Shown: positions 1 through 6,290, numbered from the stretch's first letter. The stretch is DNA of 10,703 nt from Comamonadaceae bacterium UBA2334 (GCA_002344885.1 DDUQ01000040.1:8335-19037); one strand, 5' to 3'. The notes: generated from the letters alone by a model not told the origin. Numbers and translations are program-made.

Positions 1-1
1 C

Positions 2-598
2 AAGATCCAGGGCATCACCAAGGAAATCATGCAGGTCGCGTTGGCGCAGGCCAAAGAAGCGCGCATGCACATCCTGGGCAAGATGCAGGAGGCCATGGGC
101 GAAGCCAAGTCCGAGGTCAGCGACTTTGCGCCCAAGCTGTTCACCATGAAGATCAACCCCGAGAAAATCCGTGATGTGATTGGCAAGGGCGGCGCGGTCA
201 TCCGTGCTTTGACGGAAGAAACGGGTTGCCAGATCAACATCGAGGAAGACGGCACTATCACCATTGCCGCGACCGATGGTGCGAAGGCTGATGAAGCCAA
301 ACGCCGCATCGAGCAAATCACGGCGGAAGTCGAGATTGGCAAGGTCTATGAAGGCCCCATCGTCAAGCTGTTGGACTTCGGTGCACTGGTCAACCTGCTG
401 CCCGGCAAAGATGGTTTGCTGCACATCAGCCAGATTGCGCACCAGCGTGTCGAGAAAGTGACCGACTTCCTCAAAGAAGGCCAGATCGTCAAAGTCAAGG
501 TTCTGGAAACGGACGAAAAGGGCCGTGTGAAGCTGTCGATGAAAGCGCTGATTGACCGTCACGCAGAGGGCGCCGAGCAAGCACAACAGCAGCAGTGA
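2..598 (+). CDS. pnp: Polynucleotide phosphorylase, C-terminal part (5' truncated by window edge)
   Basis: Last 198 codons of PNPase, the phosphorolytic 3'-5' exoribonuclease that forms a trimer and works in the RNA degradosome or alone on mRNA and small RNA. The frame is open from base 2, so the gene begins upstream of the window; the RNase PH catalytic domains are not visible here. The fragment starts in the end of the second RNase PH-like core (KIQGITKEIMQVALAQAKEA), then shows a KH domain with the signature IGKGGAVIRALTEETG (about bases 179-229) and an S1 domain beginning GKVYEGPIVKLLDFGALV (from about base 338) with the typical GKDGLLHISQI and GRVKLSMKAL segments. The protein ends in a short glutamine-rich tail (EQAQQQQ). 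The stop TGA is at 596-598, only 10 bases before the next gene, with no terminator between. Identification is very secure; only the N-terminal part is missing. Confidence 0.97.
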   Translation, partial: KIQGITKEIMQVALAQAKEARMHILGKMQEAMGEAKSEVSDFAPKLFTMKINPEKIRDVIGKGGAVIRALTEETGCQINIEEDGTITIAATDGAKADEAKRRIEQITAEVEIGKVYEGPIVKLLDFGALVNLLPGKDGLLHISQIAHQRVEKVTDFLKEGQIVKVKVLETDEKGRVKLSMKALIDRHAEGAEQAQQQQ

Positions 599-600
599 GG
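597..600 (+). promoter_or_regulatory. Shine-Dalgarno GAGG that selects a GTG start
   Basis: GAGG overlaps the pnp stop codon and lies 8 bases before the GTG at 609. The alternative ATG at 627 has no purine-rich site at a suitable distance (the preceding bases are pyrimidine-rich and mixed), so this site favours GTG 609 as the start of the oxidoreductase. Overlap with the pnp stop would also allow ribosomes finishing pnp to re-initiate. Confidence 0.5.
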
Positions 601-608
601 TTGAAGCC

Positions 609-1619
609 GTGTCGGTCACCGCATCCATGAATGCTGTTGAAATCGCCGGTTATGGCGGTCCCGATGTGCTGCGCCTCGTGCGTCGGCCCGTGCCCGCAGC
701 CGGCGAGGGCGAGGTGCTGATACGCGTCGCTGCGTCAGGCATCAACCGGCCCGACATCCTTCAACGTCTGGGGCGCTACGCACCACCCCCTGGTGCGTCT
801 GACATTCCCGGACTGGAGGTTGCCGGCGTGATTGAAGGCGGTGATCTCGTTGCGCTGGATGCATCGGGTCTGAAGGTGGGTGATCGCGTCTGTGCGCTGG
901 TCGCCGGTGGCGGGTACGCGGAATATTGCGTTGCGCCGGTCGGTCAGTGTTTGCCGGTGCCGGCTGGTTTGTCGGATGTTGAAGCCGCTGGGTTGCCCGA
1001 GACTGCCTTCACAGTCTGGAGCAATGTGTTTGACCGTGCGGCTTTGCAACCCGGTGAAACGATCCTGATTCATGGCGGCACCAGCGGCATCGGCGTGACT
1101 GCCATCCAGTTTGCCAAAGCTAAAGGTGCCACAGTTTGGGTCACGGTCGGGTCGGATGACAAAGCCCGTGCCTGTCTGGCATTGGGTGCTGACCAGGCCA
1201 TCAACTACCGTTCAACAGATTTTGTAGAAGAGGTCAAACGTTTGTCGAATGGCACCGGGGTCAATGTCATCCTCGACATGGTGGCGGGTGACTACGTTGC
1301 TCGGAATGTGTCGTGCCTGGCGGATGACGGCAGAAGTGTCATCATCGCGGTGCAAGGTGGCGTGAATGCAGGTTTTGATGCCGGCTTGGTCTTGCGCAAG
1401 CGCTTGACCGTGACGGGCTCCACTTTGCGGCCGCGTTCAGTGGGCTTCAAGACGCGAATTGCTCGCGAGTTGACCAGGCAGATCTGGCCGCTGTATGAAA
1501 GCGGTGCAATCAAACCCGTTGTGCACGCTGTGTTGCCAGCAGCACAGGCCGAACAGGCGCACGCCCTGATGGAGTCGGGGCAGCACGTGGGCAAAATCGT
1601 GCTTGACTGGACGGCATGA
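609..1619 (+). CDS. NAD(P)H:quinone oxidoreductase, zinc-free MDR superfamily, PIG3-like
   Basis: A 336-residue medium-chain dehydrogenase/reductase of the quinone oxidoreductase branch, expected to reduce quinones or related carbonyl/enone substrates with NAD(P)H in the cytoplasm. The GroES-like N-terminal domain carries the PIG3-type signature GINRPDILQRLGRYAPPPG (about residues 44-62) followed by SDIPGLEVAGVI; the Rossmann domain has the nucleotide-binding loop HGGTSGIG (about 155-162) and the later segment ALGADQAINY (about 191-200). The catalytic and structural zinc cysteines of alcohol dehydrogenases are absent, as expected for this family. Start: GTG at 609 has a good GAGG site 8 bases upstream; ATG at 627 (330 residues, beginning MNAVEIAGYGG) matches the usual N-terminus of homologues and is the main alternative. 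The gene sits 10 bases after pnp and 36 bases before tpiA with no promoter or terminator seen, so co-transcription is likely. The physiological substrate cannot be told from sequence. The symbol qor is often used loosely for such genes; I leave it blank. Confidence 0.9.
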   Translation: MSVTASMNAVEIAGYGGPDVLRLVRRPVPAAGEGEVLIRVAASGINRPDILQRLGRYAPPPGASDIPGLEVAGVIEGGDLVALDASGLKVGDRVCALVAGGGYAEYCVAPVGQCLPVPAGLSDVEAAGLPETAFTVWSNVFDRAALQPGETILIHGGTSGIGVTAIQFAKAKGATVWVTVGSDDKARACLALGADQAINYRSTDFVEEVKRLSNGTGVNVILDMVAGDYVARNVSCLADDGRSVIIAVQGGVNAGFDAGLVLRKRLTVTGSTLRPRSVGFKTRIARELTRQIWPLYESGAIKPVVHAVLPAAQAEQAHALMESGQHVGKIVLDWTA

Positions 1620-1655
1620 CGCGGTGACCAGACGGACAAACATAGGGGCTGACAA

Positions 1656-2411
1656 ATGAAAAAGCTGATTGCTGGAAACTGGAAGATGAATGGCAGTTTG
1701 TCTGCCAACGAGTCGCTTCTGGCCGAGATCAAGGCGGGGCTGGTGAATGTCTCCACGCCCTGCGACGTGGCGGTGTGTGTGCCCGGTGTCTATTTGTCGC
1801 AGGTGCAATCCTTGTTGGGTGGCACATCGATCGCATGGGGTGCTCAGGATGTGTCTGCGCACGAAAAAGGAGCCTACACGGGTGAAACCAGTGGCGCCAT
1901 GCTGCGAGAGTTCGGATGCCGTTACGCTTTGGTCGGGCATTCGGAGCGGCGTCAGTATCACGGAGAAACGGATCTGGTGGTCGCAGCCAAAGCACAACGC
2001 GCCCTGGCATTCGGTGTCACGCCAGTCGTGTGTGTGGGAGAGACACTGGCTGAACGCGAGTCAGGCGACACCATGTTGGTTGTCAAGCGCCAGTTGGCTG
2101 CGGTGATTCATGCCGTCGGGCACTGTGTTTCCGAGGTGGTGGTTGCTTATGAGCCCGTCTGGGCCATTGGCACGGGTCGCACGGCAACGCCCGAACAAGC
2201 GCAGGAGGTGCATGCGGTGTTGCGTGCACAGCTGGTTGCGGCATGCACCCGTGGTTCAGGGCCACGCATCCTTTACGGGGGCAGCATGAATGCGGCCAAT
2301 GCGGCAGAGCTGTTGGCTCAGCCCGATATCGATGGTGGTTTGATTGGTGGTGCGGCGCTTAAAGCAGCTGATTTTATTGCTATTATTTCAGCAGCTAGTG
2401 TTGCGCGTTGA
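1656..2411 (+). CDS. tpiA: Triosephosphate isomerase
   Basis: 251-residue TIM-barrel enzyme interconverting dihydroxyacetone phosphate and glyceraldehyde 3-phosphate in glycolysis and gluconeogenesis; it acts as a cytoplasmic dimer. All active-site elements are visible: Asn8 and Lys10 in GNWKMN, the electrophilic His95 in GHSERR, the catalytic base Glu166 in AYEPVWAIGTG (start of the flexible loop 6), and the phosphate-binding YGGSMNAANA (about 207-216) and GGLIGGAAL (about 227-235). Length matches the bacterial norm. The ATG start follows AGGGG at 1644-1648 with 7 bases spacing and gives the canonical N-terminus, so the start is secure. Downstream, secG begins 24 bases after the stop, an arrangement common in proteobacteria. 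The last dozen codons (from about base 2370) are unusually AT-rich and resemble a short dispersed repeat (separate entry); this affects only the tail after the final barrel helix. Confidence 0.98.
   Translation: MKKLIAGNWKMNGSLSANESLLAEIKAGLVNVSTPCDVAVCVPGVYLSQVQSLLGGTSIAWGAQDVSAHEKGAYTGETSGAMLREFGCRYALVGHSERRQYHGETDLVVAAKAQRALAFGVTPVVCVGETLAERESGDTMLVVKRQLAAVIHAVGHCVSEVVVAYEPVWAIGTGRTATPEQAQEVHAVLRAQLVAACTRGSGPRILYGGSMNAANAAELLAQPDIDGGLIGGAALKAADFIAIISAASVAR
2361..2408 (+). repeat. AT-rich repeat-like element inside the 3' end of tpiA
   Basis: The last codons of tpiA contain an AT-rich stretch unlike the rest of the gene. It is flanked by a near-inverted pair, GCAGCTGA (2364-2371) and TCAGCAGC (2388-2395), 7 of 8 positions able to pair, with GCTATTATTT between. 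The part from TGCTATTATTTCAG onward into AGCTAGTG looks to me like one arm of the short GCTATT...AGCTGCTAGCGC palindromic repeats scattered through Comamonadaceae genomes. That resemblance is from memory and is not verified here. It could equally be chance combined with a hairpin near the stop codon. Confidence 0.3.
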
Positions 2412-2435
2412 AGATTTGTTAACTCAGGACTTATC

Positions 2436-2801
2436 GTGAACATTGTTTTTACACTTTTGTTGGTTCTTCAGATCGGCTCGGCCGTTGCCATGATTGGTTT
2501 GATCCTCGTACAGCACGGCAAGGGTGCTGACGCAGGTGCGGCATTTGGCAGTGGTGGTGCGGGCTCGGCAAGCCTGTTCGGTGCCAGTGGCAGTGCCAAC
2601 TTTTTGTCCAGAACCACAGCAGTTCTGGCGACCATTTTTCTCGTCTCAACCCTGATGTTGGCTTCCATTGGCAGCAAGCGAGCTGTCAGCACAGGTAGCG
2701 TGTTGGAAGGCGTTGCGGTTCAACCGGCAGCAACTCCCTCACCAGCCTCCAATGAAGCCCCAACGCCTGCTACTGGCGCAGCACAGATACCCGGAAAATA
2801 A
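2436..2801 (+). CDS. secG: Protein translocase subunit SecG
   Basis: 121-residue small integral membrane subunit of the SecYEG channel; it assists SecA-driven export of preproteins across the inner membrane. Two hydrophobic helices are visible (about residues 3-24, FTLLLVLQIGSAVAMIGLIL, and about 58-79, RTTAVLATIFLVSTLMLASI), joined by the hallmark glycine-rich cytoplasmic loop with VQHGKGADAGAAFGSGGAGS and a second short repeat FGASGSANF. The C-terminal 35 or so residues are Ala/Pro/Thr-rich and of low complexity, usual for betaproteobacterial SecG. The start is GTG: AGGA at 2426-2429 stands 6 bases before it, and the next ATG would fall inside helix 1 and destroy it. It lies 24 bases after tpiA and is followed by a 124-base gap and a tRNA-Leu(GAG); secG next to leuU is also seen in Escherichia coli, supporting the call. 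Confidence 0.96.
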   Translation: MNIVFTLLLVLQIGSAVAMIGLILVQHGKGADAGAAFGSGGAGSASLFGASGSANFLSRTTAVLATIFLVSTLMLASIGSKRAVSTGSVLEGVAVQPAATPSPASNEAPTPATGAAQIPGK

Positions 2802-2806
2802 TCTGG

Positions 2807-2820
2807 TACCCAGGTGGGTA
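2807..2820. repeat. Perfect 14-base dyad just after secG
   Basis: TACCCAGGTGGGTA is a perfect inverted repeat of 6 bases per arm around GG; as RNA it could form a 5-bp stem with a 4-base loop. It begins 5 bases after the secG stop. No T-run follows (next bases are TGAATCGATGG), so it does not qualify as an intrinsic terminator. It might protect the secG 3' end or be fortuitous. Confidence 0.35.
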
Positions 2821-2872
2821 TGAATCGATGGTTAAACCCGCCAATATGGGGAAATCCCGTAGATTCTCAAGT

Positions 2873-2878
2873 TACAAT
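2873..2878 (+). promoter_or_regulatory. Possible -10 hexamer for tRNA-Leu / nuo transcription
   Basis: TACAAT differs from the sigma-70 consensus TATAAT at one base and lies 48 bases before the tRNA, a plausible place for a promoter serving the tRNA and perhaps the nuo operon. No recognisable TTGACA-like -35 stands 16-18 bases upstream (the bases there are GGGGAAATC), and there is no extended TGn. The remainder of the 2802-2925 gap shows only small dyads and no other feature I recognise. Confidence 0.25.
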
Positions 2879-2905
2879 CAGAAGCTGTTCGCAGGCGCCA
2901 ACAAC

Positions 2906-2917
2906 GTCCTGCAGGAC
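2906..2917. repeat. 12-base perfect palindrome upstream of tRNA-Leu
   Basis: GTCCTGCAGGAC reads the same on both strands and ends 8 bases before the mature 5' end of the tRNA. Its position in the presumed leader suggests either a small hairpin in the precursor near the RNase P site or a symmetrical protein-binding site. Function is unknown; a chance palindrome cannot be excluded. Confidence 0.35.
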
Positions 2918-2925
2918 AGTAACCA

Positions 2926-3010
2926 GCCGACGTGGTGAAATTGGTAGACACGCTATCTTGAGGGGGTAGTGGCGAAAGCTGTGCGAGTTCGAGTCTCGCC
3001 GTCGGCACCA
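2926..3010 (+). tRNA. trnL-GAG: tRNA-Leu, anticodon GAG, CCA encoded
   Basis: 85-base class II tRNA reading leucine codons CUC and CUU. The acceptor stem pairs GCCGACG (2926-2932) with CGTCGGC (3000-3006), followed by discriminator A and a genome-encoded CCA (3008-3010). The D arm contains the AAATTGGTAGA loop typical of tRNA-Leu; the anticodon stem CTATC/GGTAG encloses the loop TTGAGGG with GAG at 2960-2962. A long variable arm (TGGC-GAAA-GCTG), diagnostic of Leu/Ser/Tyr tRNAs, precedes the T arm GCGAG-TTCGAGT-CTCGC. The sequence is closely similar to E. coli leuU, which also sits next to secG. Only 47 bases separate it from nuoA, without a terminator, so it may be cut out of a longer transcript that includes nuo mRNA. 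Confidence 0.98.
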
Positions 3011-3024
3011 AATTCGAACATTTC

Positions 3025-3043
3025 GACGCTTTTTCTCGGCGTC
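3025..3043 (+). other. Small stem-loop between tRNA-Leu and nuoA
   Basis: GACGC (3025-3029) can pair with GCGTC (3039-3043) around a 9-base pyrimidine-rich loop (TTTTTCTCG). It starts 15 bases after the encoded CCA and ends 14 bases before the nuoA start, just upstream of its Shine-Dalgarno GGAG (3047-3050). The T-run lies in the loop rather than after the stem, so it is not an intrinsic terminator. It could influence tRNA 3' trimming or nuoA ribosome access. Confidence 0.3.
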
Positions 3044-3057
3044 CATGGAGCCAAAGA

Positions 3058-3417
3058 ATGGAACTAGAACAGTATTTGCCGGTGCTCTTGTTCATTCTTG
3101 TCGGGCTTTCCATCGGTGTCATCCCCCAGGCTCTGGGGTACATACTGGGTCCCAACCGGCCGGATCCAGAAAAAAATTCTCCCTACGAATGTGGCTTTGA
3201 GGCGTTCGAAGACGCGCGCATGAAATTCGATGTGCGCTATTACCTCGTGGCCATTCTTTTCATTCTTTTCGACCTTGAAATCGCCTTCCTGATTCCATGG
3301 GCAGTGGCGTTTTCCGATATTGGCTTGACTGGCTTTGTTGCGGGCGTTGTTTTCCTCGCAATTCTGGTTGTCGGTTTTGCCTACGAATGGAAAAAAGGTG
3401 CCCTTGACTGGGAATGA
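3058..3417 (+). CDS. nuoA: NADH-quinone oxidoreductase subunit A
   Basis: 119-residue membrane subunit of complex I (homologue of mitochondrial ND3), at the junction of the hydrophilic arm and the membrane arm beside the quinone chamber. Three transmembrane helices are visible at about residues 8-30, 62-84 and 88-109. The long loop between helices 1 and 2 has the family signature GPNRPDPEKNSPYECGFEAF, with Cys45 corresponding to the loop cysteine that marks the active/deactive state in mitochondrial enzymes. Helix 2 carries the conserved acidic pair in FDLEIAFLIPW (Asp72, Glu74). The ATG follows GGAG (3047-3050) at 7 bases. It is the first gene of the nuo operon, 47 bases after the tRNA and 18 bases ahead of nuoB. 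Length and sequence are typical. Confidence 0.98.
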   Translation: MELEQYLPVLLFILVGLSIGVIPQALGYILGPNRPDPEKNSPYECGFEAFEDARMKFDVRYYLVAILFILFDLEIAFLIPWAVAFSDIGLTGFVAGVVFLAILVVGFAYEWKKGALDWE

Positions 3418-3435
3418 CATCCGGAGCAGAGCAGC

Positions 3436-3915
3436 ATGATCGAAGGTGTTTTCAAAGAGGGGTTCGCCACCACCAGTTACGACTCGGTCGTCAACTGGGC
3501 GAAAACCGGTTCACTGTGGCCCATGACCTTTGGGTTGGCATGTTGTGCGGTCGAAATGATGCACGCAGCCACAGCAAGGTACGACCTGGCTCGTTTTGGC
3601 GCAGAAGTTTTTCGTGCAAGTCCGCGTCAGTCTGATCTGATGATCGTGGCTGGCACTCTTTGCAACAAGATGGCGCCTGCGCTGCGCAAGGTCTACGACC
3701 AGATGGCTGAGCCGCGCTGGGTTTTGTCGATGGGTTCCTGTGCCAATGGTGGTGGTTATTACCACTACAGCTATTCCGTCGTGAGGGGCTGTGACCGCAT
3801 CGTTCCGGTGGATGTGTACGTGCCGGGTTGCCCGCCCACGGCCGAGGCACTGCTGTACGGCATCATCCAGTTGCAGCAAAAGATTCGCCGCACCAACACC
3901 ATTGCTCGGGTTTGA
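3436..3915 (+). CDS. nuoB: NADH-quinone oxidoreductase subunit B (N2 cluster subunit)
   Basis: 159-residue peripheral-arm subunit (PSST/NDUFS7 homologue) that holds [4Fe-4S] cluster N2, the immediate electron donor to quinone. The ligands are visible: adjacent Cys36-Cys37 in FGLACCAVEMM, Cys102 in SMGSCANGGG and Cys132 in VPGCPPTAEAL. The loop between the last two is GGGYYHYSYSVVRGCDRIVP, one residue longer than in E. coli NuoB and matching the alpha/beta-proteobacterial and mitochondrial form. The ATG start is preceded by GGAG (3423-3426) at 9 bases and gives the usual short N-terminus. The stop is only 3 bases before the nuoC start, suggesting translational coupling. Confidence 0.98.
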   Translation: MIEGVFKEGFATTSYDSVVNWAKTGSLWPMTFGLACCAVEMMHAATARYDLARFGAEVFRASPRQSDLMIVAGTLCNKMAPALRKVYDQMAEPRWVLSMGSCANGGGYYHYSYSVVRGCDRIVPVDVYVPGCPPTAEALLYGIIQLQQKIRRTNTIARV

Positions 3916-3918
3916 GAC

Positions 3919-4527
3919 ATGTCGGATATCGCTTTGATTGACAGCCCGTTCCAAAATGCGTTGAGCGCAGCGTTGGGCGATCTTCCTCATGGATTGGTGT
4001 ATGCCAAAGACGAATGGACACTGACAGTTTCAGCCGGTGCCTATTACAACGTCATGGCCACCCTGAGCAAGGCTCAGGGTTTGCAGTTCGAACAGTTGAT
4101 TGACCTTTGCGGTGTGGACTACCAGGACTATGCGGGTGTGGCCGATTTTCCCGCCCGATTCGGGGTAGTCGTGCATCTGCTTTCCGTCAGCCTGAATCAG
4201 CGGTTGCGTGTTCGCGTGTTCGCTGAGGATGATGGCTTCCCATGTGTTGCCTCGGTTAGCAGCATCTGGGCGTCTGCTGCCTGGTTTGAGCGCGAAGCCT
4301 TTGATTTGTTCGGCGTGATGTTCGATGGGCACGATGACCTGCGACGCATCCTGACCGACTACGGATTCGTCGGTCATCCGTTCAGAAAAGATTTCCCCAT
4401 CTCCGGGCACGTGGAAATGCGGTACGACGCCGAACGCCAGCGTGTCATTTATGAGCCGGTATCCATCGAACCCCGTGAAAACACGCCACGAATCGTTCGT
4501 GAAGACAACTACGGGGGGCTTCACTGA
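3919..4527 (+). CDS. nuoC: NADH-quinone oxidoreductase subunit C
   Basis: 202-residue connecting subunit (30 kDa / NDUFS3 homologue). It carries no cofactor and packs against NuoD near the quinone module. The C-terminal half contains the family signature: EREAFDLFGVMFDGHDDLRR (about 124-143), then ILTDYGFVGHPFRKDFP (about 144-160), followed by the conserved segment DAERQRVIYEP. It is a stand-alone protein, not fused to NuoD as in E. coli, which fits betaproteobacteria. The ATG lies 3 bases after the nuoB stop with no strong Shine-Dalgarno of its own, so translation probably depends on ribosomes leaving nuoB. The gap to nuoD is 21 bases. Confidence 0.97.
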   Translation: MSDIALIDSPFQNALSAALGDLPHGLVYAKDEWTLTVSAGAYYNVMATLSKAQGLQFEQLIDLCGVDYQDYAGVADFPARFGVVVHLLSVSLNQRLRVRVFAEDDGFPCVASVSSIWASAAWFEREAFDLFGVMFDGHDDLRRILTDYGFVGHPFRKDFPISGHVEMRYDAERQRVIYEPVSIEPRENTPRIVREDNYGGLH

Positions 4528-4548
4528 GGTTTTCTCGGAAGCGGACAT

Positions 4549-5802
4549 ATGGCAGAAATCAAGAATTACACACTGAACTTCGGTCCACAGCACCCTGCAG
4601 CACACGGTGTGTTGCGGTTGGTTTTGGAGTTGGATGGTGAAGTGGTCCAGCGTGCCGACCCGCACATTGGTTTGCTTCATCGGGCAACCGAGAAGCTGGC
4701 GGAGCACAAGACATTCATTCAGTCGTTGCCCTATATGGATCGACTGGACTATGTGTCCATGATGTGCAACGAGCACGCGTACTGTTTGGCGATAGAAAAA
4801 TTGCTTGGCGTGGATGTCCCTATCCGTGCCCAGTACATCCGCGTGATGTTTTCCGAAATCACCCGGATGCTTAATCACCTGATGTGGTTGGGTTCACATG
4901 GCAACGACTGCGGCAGTTCGACGATTCTGATTTACGCGTTCCGTGAACGTGAAGATCTGTTTGACATGTACGAAGCGGTGTCCGGCGCGCGGATGCATGC
5001 GGCGTATTTCAGGCCAGGTGGGGTCTATCGCGATCTGCCCGACACGATGCCTCAATACAAGGCAAACAAGGTCCGCAACGCCCGTGGCATCGCCCAGTTG
5101 AATGAAAACCGGCAGGGTTCGTTGCTGGACTTCATTGAAGACTTTACCAAGCGCTTCCCGGTTTATCTGGACGAATACCACACACTGTTGACCGATAACC
5201 GCATCTGGAAGCAGCGTACGGTCGGCATCGGTGTGGTTGATCCCGAGCGTGCGAAGAACCTGGGGATGACTGGTCCCATGCTTCGGGGTTCGGGTGTGGC
5301 GTGGGATCTTCGCAAGAAGCAGCCTTACGACAGCTATGCTGCGCTCGATTTCGACATTCCGATCGGAAAAACCGGTGACTGCTACGACCGTTACCTGGTG
5401 CGCATGGAAGAAATGAACCAATCCAACCGCATCATCAAGCAGTGCGTAGATTGGTTGCGTGCCAACCCCGGCCCGGTGATCACATCGAACCACAAAGTAG
5501 CGCCGCCCTCGCGTGCTTCGATGAAGTCAAGCATGGAAGAGCTCATTCACCACTTCAAACTGTTCACCGAAGGTTTCCATGTGCCTGAAGGCGAAGCCTA
5601 TGCAGCGGTGGAGCACCCGAAGGGTGAGTTCGGTATTTACCTCGTTAGCGACGGCGCGAACAAGCCCTACCGGATGAAGATTCGGGCACCTGGTTTCACA
5701 CACCTGTCAACCTTGGACGAAATGGCGCGCGGCCACATGCTGGCCGACGCAGTGGCCATCATCGGAACCATGGACATTGTTTTTGGAGAGATTGACCGAT
5801 GA
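4549..5802 (+). CDS. nuoD: NADH-quinone oxidoreductase subunit D
   Basis: 417-residue 49 kDa subunit (NDUFS2 homologue), which with NuoB forms the quinone-reduction site of complex I; it is related to the large subunit of NiFe hydrogenases but lacks the metal site. The N-terminus has NFGPQHPAAHGVLRL with His19, and Tyr68 lies in PYMDRLDYVSMM. Their 49-residue spacing equals that of the quinone-headgroup ligands His59 and Tyr108 of human NDUFS2. Other family segments are DPHIGLLHRATEKL (38-51), MRPGGV-like FRPGGVYRDLPD and the C-terminal GFTHLSTLDEMARGHMLADA. The ATG is preceded by GGAA (4537-4540) at 8 bases. The stop overlaps the nuoE start (ATGA, 5799-5802). Length is standard for the unfused form. 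Confidence 0.98.
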   Translation: MAEIKNYTLNFGPQHPAAHGVLRLVLELDGEVVQRADPHIGLLHRATEKLAEHKTFIQSLPYMDRLDYVSMMCNEHAYCLAIEKLLGVDVPIRAQYIRVMFSEITRMLNHLMWLGSHGNDCGSSTILIYAFREREDLFDMYEAVSGARMHAAYFRPGGVYRDLPDTMPQYKANKVRNARGIAQLNENRQGSLLDFIEDFTKRFPVYLDEYHTLLTDNRIWKQRTVGIGVVDPERAKNLGMTGPMLRGSGVAWDLRKKQPYDSYAALDFDIPIGKTGDCYDRYLVRMEEMNQSNRIIKQCVDWLRANPGPVITSNHKVAPPSRASMKSSMEELIHHFKLFTEGFHVPEGEAYAAVEHPKGEFGIYLVSDGANKPYRMKIRAPGFTHLSTLDEMARGHMLADAVAIIGTMDIVFGEIDR

Positions 5803-6290
5803 TCACAGCAGAAATGCGTGCTCGCTTTGATCGGGAGACGGCCAAGTATCCCGCTGAGCAGCGTCAGTCAGCAGTCATGGCTTGCCTGTCCATTCTGCAA
5901 AGTGAATTGGGCTATATCAGTCCCGAGAGTGAGCAGTTGTTGGCTGATTATCTGGGCATGCCGGTCATGGCAGTGCACGAGGTCACGACCTTTTACAACA
6001 TGTACAACCAACGGCCTGTGGGCAAGTACAAGTTGAATGTGTGCACCAACTTGCCTTGTTTGCTGCGTGACGGTTCAAACGCTCTGAAGCATCTTGAGGG
6101 AAAACTGGGTGTGAGCATGGGTGAAACCACAACTGACGGTTTATTCACTTTGCAACAGAGCGAGTGCTTGGGTGCTTGTGCGGATTCACCGGTCATGCTG
6201 GTCAATGACCGTCACATGTGTAGCTTCATGACTCACCAGAAACTGGATCAACTGATTGACGGCCTGCGTGCCGCAGAGGTCAAGGCATGA
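5799..6290 (+). CDS. nuoE: NADH-quinone oxidoreductase subunit E (24 kDa, N1a cluster)
   Basis: 163-residue thioredoxin-fold subunit of the NADH-dehydrogenase module, carrying the [2Fe-2S] cluster N1a next to FMN. The four ligands are visible as Cys82 and Cys87 in NVCTNLPCLL (C-x4-C) and Cys123 and Cys127 in SECLGACADSPVM (C-x3-C). The N-terminal helical bundle is typical (SAVMACLSILQSELGYIS, EVTTFYNMY). The ATG start forms a 4-base ATGA overlap with the nuoD stop and has GGAGAG at 5785-5790, 8 bases upstream inside nuoD. The 3' end overlaps nuoF in the same way, so D, E and F are probably translationally coupled. Confidence 0.98.
   Translation: MITAEMRARFDRETAKYPAEQRQSAVMACLSILQSELGYISPESEQLLADYLGMPVMAVHEVTTFYNMYNQRPVGKYKLNVCTNLPCLLRDGSNALKHLEGKLGVSMGETTTDGLFTLQQSECLGACADSPVMLVNDRHMCSFMTHQKLDQLIDGLRAAEVKA

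Noticed and set aside
2807..2820. Dyad after secG as an intrinsic terminator
   Set aside because: The stem is only 5-6 bp and no T-run follows it; kept as a plain inverted repeat.
2926..3010. tRNA-Leu as an integration (att) site for a mobile element
   Set aside because: There is no integrase, no duplicated tRNA 3' end in the window, and both flanks are conserved housekeeping genes.
3170..3176. A7 run in nuoA as a possible frameshift or sequencing error
   Set aside because: The reading frame through it gives the canonical DPEKNSPYECGF loop, so the run is genuine and in frame.
4030..4878. Minus-strand open frame of 282 codons opposite nuoC and nuoD
   Set aside because: It lies wholly opposite two well-conserved nuo genes, shows no recognisable domain, and long antisense frames are common opposite biased coding sequence. 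No promoter or ribosome site supports it.
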